In this document: positions 30,429 through 33,615 of the stretch, piece by piece
Layout of the letters: every line of letters begins with the position of its first letter
Position numbering within the stretch: position 1 is the first letter of the stretch
NCBI GenBank assembly: GCA_910579015.1
Contig: CAJTRO010000022.1
Span: 25,404-59,018 of the forward strand
Reading direction: 5' to 3'
DNA from: an uncultured Dorea sp.
GTDB lineage: Bacteria; Bacillota_A; Clostridia; Lachnospirales; Lachnospiraceae
DNA: 33,615 nucleotides
Made by a program: the position numbers and the translations under genes
The notes under the pieces: model-generated
The model's input: the letters and a program-made list of their open reading frames with translations, nothing else
Databases searched by the model: none
What the model was told of the DNA's origin: nothing

Positions 30429-31415
30429 ATGGACTCCTGGCTCGGACAGGATGGAAAAGGAATGATGGATGCTTTTAACCCGGCGGACCACGATATCGGG
30501 ATTCAGGCTTTTGGAAATCTGCGGGTAGAAGAGATGCGAAAGGAACTCGAACAGATCACGCCGATCACGGATACCTATCTCCTGGCAATGCCTGCGGTGC
30601 ATATGAACGGCGTCTCTTATACTGCCAATGTGACAGACCAGCCGGAACGTTTTCATCTGCTGTCAGGAAGAGCGTGCACCGGGGATAATGAGATCGTAAT
30701 CACAGAATTCATCGCACAAGACCAACGAGCTGAGATTGGAGATACCGTGTCTGTCGGCGGCGATGCGGGAGAGGCAGAATATGTGATCACCGGCATCTAT
30801 CAATGTGCCAATGAGATGGGGGCGAACTTAGGAATGAGCCGGGAGGGCTATCTGAAAATCGGGCGGGATGATCCGCAGATTTGGTGTCACCACTTCTTTT
30901 TGAGGGAGCCGGAAAAGAAAGGTTTGATCAGGGAGCAGCTTGAGAGTATGTACGGAGGTGACGTACATGTTCATGAAAATACATGGCCGGGTCTATTCGG
31001 GATCATCCGTGTCATGCAGGTCGCGCTGGTTGTGATGTATCTGATGGTGACGCTGTTTATATTGATCACAACCATTATGACAGGTAACCGGATTCTTGCG
31101 GCAGAACAGAAAGACCTTGGAATCTATCAATCCATAGGATTGTCCGCCGGTCAGTTAAGACGTTCCTTTGCGCTGCGGTTTACGGCTGTATCTCTTCTTG
31201 GGTCGATGGCAGGCATTGTCCTGGCTTTTGCTGCCACAGATCCATTGGTAGGCGCTGTGATGAAACTGGCGGGGATCAGTGATTTTATCTCTCATCCGGA
31301 TATCCTTGCGATACTGCTTCCGGGTGTTTTCGTAGTTGCATTATTTACTGGTTTTTCCTGGTTGTTATCTGGAAAGATTCGAAGAATGGATCTTGCGGTA
31401 TTACTGTCAAAATGA
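30429..31415 (+). pseudogene. C-terminal part of an FtsX-type ABC transporter permease
   Basis: The frame covers the last about 330 residues of a large FtsX/MacB-like permease: part of the outside domain (MNGVSYTANVTDQPERFHLL, GDTVSVGGDAGEAEYVITGI) and the final FtsX domain with three helices (VALVVMYLMVTLFILITTIM, ALRFTAVSLLGSMAGIVLAF, ILAILLPGVFVVALFTGFSW). KDLGIYQSIGLSAGQLRRSF is the conserved coupling region. Intact members are about 700-800 residues and are paired with an ATPase, which is absent here. There is no ribosome binding site before the ATG at 30429, and the frame stays open upstream into the LysR region. It is the remaining 3' half of a deleted gene. Confidence 0.8.
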
Positions 31416-31573
31416 ATAGAACTGTCAGAGTGGACGGAATGAACAGTATAATATAGCTAAAAAGCATGTGAGAATATAGGATATAAGTATTTGTTATATA
31501 ATGCTGAATGATTTATAGTAAAGACAGATGGAAATAGAGAAATAGAAAAAGATGAAAGAAGGAAAGCAGAAAA

Positions 31574-32191
31574 ATGAAAGTTAAATCAATGAAGAAAAAG
31601 ATGACAGCGTTTGTATTTATGGTAAGTATTGCGGTGATAAGCATTGCAGCTGCAGTCACAGGCTGCGGACGGGATGATAATGATGCAGGAGATGACAGCC
31701 ATGCCCAAACTGAGAACGCCGGCAGGAATGAGGCTTCCGGACCGAATGATGGGGAATCACAGGATTTCAGCCAGGTAGACACAACCGAGTTGGAGGTTCA
31801 CTTTGGCGATAACGGAGCCCCGTATACGCTTCAACTGGAAGATAATGATACCGCAAGAGCCGTAGCATATCATGTAGGCACCTCAGACTGGAGACTCCCA
31901 ATCTATGATTATGATAATTTTGAAGGATGGGAGTATATGCAGTATTATGATATACCAAGCCGCTATGAGATCCCGTCCGGCGCGGAAACGGTCACATCTG
32001 TAAAGGCAGGAGATGTATATTATTCAGAACCTAACCGGATCATTCTCTTTTACCATGACGCCGAAGTTACAGGAGAATATACGAAAGTGGGAACGATTGA
32101 TGCTACAGACGAATTTGTAAAAGCTGTAGAAGAAAATCCGGTACTGGAAGGATGGAGCAACAAGATTGTGTTGATCAGTGACGGAGAATAG
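31574..32191 (+). CDS. Cyclophilin-like fold lipoprotein
   Basis: This 205-residue exported lipoprotein has a lysine-rich start, a hydrophobic core and the lipobox VTGC (Cys31). An Asn/Asp-rich linker leads to a C-terminal domain (about 72-205) with ELEVHFGDNGAPYTLQLEDN, YYDIPSRYEIPSGAETVTSV, AGDVYYSEPNRIILFYHDAE and TKVGTID. This is the pattern of the bacterial cyclophilin-like domain (Cyclophil_like). The domain has a cyclophilin barrel, but prolyl isomerase activity has not been shown generally. AAAGAAGG precedes the ATG; a second ATG at codon 6 is possible. The 158 bp before it hold two TATAAT-like boxes (about 31459 and 31497) but no clear promoter. A related gene is cut by the right edge. 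Confidence 0.85.
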   Translation: MKVKSMKKKMTAFVFMVSIAVISIAAAVTGCGRDDNDAGDDSHAQTENAGRNEASGPNDGESQDFSQVDTTELEVHFGDNGAPYTLQLEDNDTARAVAYHVGTSDWRLPIYDYDNFEGWEYMQYYDIPSRYEIPSGAETVTSVKAGDVYYSEPNRIILFYHDAEVTGEYTKVGTIDATDEFVKAVEENPVLEGWSNKIVLISDGE

Positions 32192-32246
32192 CCGGTCATG
32201 CTTATTGACGCTTTTAAATCATAAATGAAGAAAAGGAGATTTTATC

Positions 32247-33095
32247 ATGGAAGTAATGAAAAACAGGACATTTGACGAGGAACGTGCCTTATATGGCAGC
32301 AGAAACATTTATGTAAAAGATTGTGCGTTTGACGGTCCGGCAGACGGCGAGAGTGCGTTCAAGGAGGCAAGCGATATTCAGGTGGAAAATGTTTTTTTCA
32401 ATCTCCGTTATCCATTCTGGCATGACGAGAGGGTGAAGATTGACGGAGTTACGATGACGGAGCTTTGCCGTGCGGCAATCTGGTATACGAATGATATAGA
32501 AATCAGGAACAGTAAGCTGCATGGAATCAAAGCGCTCCGCGAATGTTCCAAAGTTAAGATGGACGGCTGCGATATCATCTCGCCGGAGTTTGGCTGGTCA
32601 ACAAAAAGAATCGACATGAGAAATACCAGTGCCGAGGGCGAATATTTCATGATGCGCTCAAGCTGTCTGCATTTTGACAATGTGAGTCTTAAGGGTAAAT
32701 ATTCTTTCCAGTACAACGAGGACTGCGTGTTTGAAAATTGCAATTTTGATACCAAGGATGCGCTCTGGCATGCAAAGAATGTAGTCGTGAGAAACAGTGT
32801 GGTAAAGGGCGAATATCTTGCCTGGTACTGTGAAAACGTGACTTTTGAAAACTGTAAGATCATCGGTACGCAGCCGTTATGTTATTGTAAGAATCTGAAA
32901 CTGATCGATTGCCAGATGGAAGGGTGTGATCTGAGCTTTGAAAAATCGGAAGTAGAGGCAACCCTCACAACGCCGGTTGACAGTATCAAAAATCCTGCCG
33001 GAGGACATATTTACGTGCCGTCTGTCGGCGAGATCATTATGGATGACGAGAATGCAAAAGGAGAAATCCTGACGACAAAGGCGGAATGTGCATAG
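32247..33095 (+). CDS. DUF3737 family protein (beta-helix)
   Basis: The 282-residue protein is built of repeated short strands such as NIYVKDCAFDGPA, VKIDGVTMTELCRAAIWYTN, DIEIRNSKLHGIKALRECSK and NVTFENCKIIGTQPLCYCKN. This gives a single-stranded right-handed beta-helix, as in the DUF3737 family. There is no signal peptide, so it is cytosolic. AAAGGAG lies 9 nt before the ATG. It sits between two cyclophilin-like lipoprotein genes in one direction, an arrangement I associate with Lachnospiraceae redox/accessory loci; the function is unknown. Confidence 0.9.
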   Translation: MEVMKNRTFDEERALYGSRNIYVKDCAFDGPADGESAFKEASDIQVENVFFNLRYPFWHDERVKIDGVTMTELCRAAIWYTNDIEIRNSKLHGIKALRECSKVKMDGCDIISPEFGWSTKRIDMRNTSAEGEYFMMRSSCLHFDNVSLKGKYSFQYNEDCVFENCNFDTKDALWHAKNVVVRNSVVKGEYLAWYCENVTFENCKIIGTQPLCYCKNLKLIDCQMEGCDLSFEKSEVEATLTTPVDSIKNPAGGHIYVPSVGEIIMDDENAKGEILTTKAECA

Positions 33096-33615
33096 ATGGC
33101 AGGGACGAAAAAAAATCTATGGTTTTATTCCCGCGAGCAACGAGCCAAGCGGGCATGCTTGCATGCACATTTGGCGACTGCCGCGAGGGTCAAATACCCC
33201 GCTGCTCTGCAGCGCTACAAATTTGATGTCCCGTTGCTTGCAGTGTGGTCTTTGATTTTGACAGCGGTACTGATAGTTTCATTGACAGCATGCGGTAAGG
33301 TCAGTAATAAGCCGGCAGATGTGATTCAAAGAGAGAATCCGGCGGGAGTGGAAAATTCAGAAAACAGTAATGGAGCGGCAGAGACAGAGGGCGGTTCCGG
33401 AGGTGTCCCGGCAAAGACTGCGGTTGATGAGAAAATAGAAAAGGGGAAAAATATTATGTATATCACTGTAGGCGACTCAGTAATGACCATGAAACTCGCC
33501 GATAATGCGTCAGCGGAGGCATTTCGGGGATTAGCTGCATCAGGACCGTTTACGGTAGAGATGAAAGAATATGGCGGGTTTGAACTGGTGGGCGCTCTGG
33601 GAGAAAGATTACCTG
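33096..33615 (+). CDS. Second cyclophilin-like lipoprotein, 5' end altered by a repeat element (runs off the right edge)
   Basis: The frame is open from ATG 33096 to the edge. Residues 1-40 (MAGTKKNLWFYSREQRAKRA onwards) are mostly encoded by the palindromic repeat at 33131-33241. Then come a membrane helix and lipobox, VPLLAVWSLILTAVLIVSLTAC, an Asn/Glu/Gly-rich linker, and the start of a cyclophilin-like domain (MYITVGDSVMTMKLADNASA, TVEMKEYGGFELVGALGERL). A 40-residue, basic extension ahead of a lipoprotein signal is unusual; signal cleavage could still occur at the lipobox. The ribosome binding site for 33096 is weak (AGGCGG, 12 nt away), so the real start is uncertain. The start overlaps nothing but directly follows the DUF3737 stop. 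Confidence 0.7.
   Translation, partial: MAGTKKNLWFYSREQRAKRACLHAHLATAARVKYPAALQRYKFDVPLLAVWSLILTAVLIVSLTACGKVSNKPADVIQRENPAGVENSENSNGAAETEGGSGGVPAKTAVDEKIEKGKNIMYITVGDSVMTMKLADNASAEAFRGLAASGPFTVEMKEYGGFELVGALGERLP
33131..33241. repeat. REP/MITE-like palindromic repeat element
   Basis: The 111-bp block is bounded by GCGAGCAACG (33133-33142) and CGTTGCTTGC (33232-33241), inverted repeats with one mismatch. Inside are GCATGCTTGCATGC and CGCTGCTCTGCAGCG palindromes and a second CCGCGAGGG. It is GC-rich compared with its surroundings. I recall very similar dispersed repeats in Lachnospiraceae genomes. No second copy is seen in this window. Confidence 0.75.

Overview
The window looks like chromosomal DNA from a gut-type Lachnospiraceae (Clostridia). 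This is an inference from moderate GC, strong AGGAGG-type ribosome binding sites, GHKL/LytTR regulators, a T-box ahead of an aspS-gatCAB operon, DUF5067, DUF3737 and cyclophilin-like lipoproteins, and an ABC-2 operon of the type common in that family. I see no rRNA, tRNA, CRISPR array, phage module or transposase.

Layout. 1-3.5 kb: the 5' part of an ABC exporter half-transporter, then a membrane-free GHKL kinase with its LytTR response regulator (minus strand), and a second, divergent LytTR regulator. 3.5-7.5 kb: an ECF sigma factor with a candidate autoregulatory promoter, its overlapping membrane anti-sigma gene, a ClC chloride/proton antiporter with a TrkA-C tail, and a small helical protein. 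7.5-12.8 kb: a T-box leader with an AAC (Asn) specifier, controlling archaeal-type non-discriminating aspS and gatC-gatA-gatB. Together these make Asn-tRNA (and possibly Gln-tRNA) by transamidation. 12.8-15.8 kb: an MFS exporter that may have lost its last helix, and a PurF-like protein whose N-terminal catalytic cysteine is missing. 15.8-18.9 kb: a MarR-aldehyde dehydrogenase operon in which the middle gene, an iron alcohol dehydrogenase, is broken by a frameshifting deletion near its 5' end. Clear palindromic operators sit on its promoter. 19.0-20.7 kb: bioB with a BirA-like operator, and a family 4 uracil-DNA glycosylase. 20.7-23.6 kb: an ABC-ATPase remnant, then a complete three-gene ABC-2 exporter operon (minus strand). 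23.7-26.7 kb: an XRE-like protein divergent from a membrane Ser/Thr kinase, a 49-residue ribbon-helix-helix protein, a DUF5067 lipoprotein and a small membrane protein. 26.7-33.6 kb: a frameshifted AraC gene and an MFS gene, then a stretch of decayed genes (PHP fragment, 3'-truncated DUF1349 gene, LysR gene lacking its DNA-binding domain, FtsX-type fragment). This is followed by intact cyclophilin-like and DUF3737 genes and a second cyclophilin-like lipoprotein whose 5' end contains a palindromic repeat element.

Two themes stand out. The left half is well-kept housekeeping and stress-regulation DNA with readable cis-regulation (ECF promoter, T-box, MarR and BirA-like operators). The right half is accessory DNA scarred by deletions, several of which leave partial proteins in frame. 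The strongest leads for something new are the cysteine-less PurF-like protein with its hairpin leader, the overlapping GAA/AAC specifier and very long linker of the T-box, and the XRE-like/membrane-kinase pair with altered kinase motifs.
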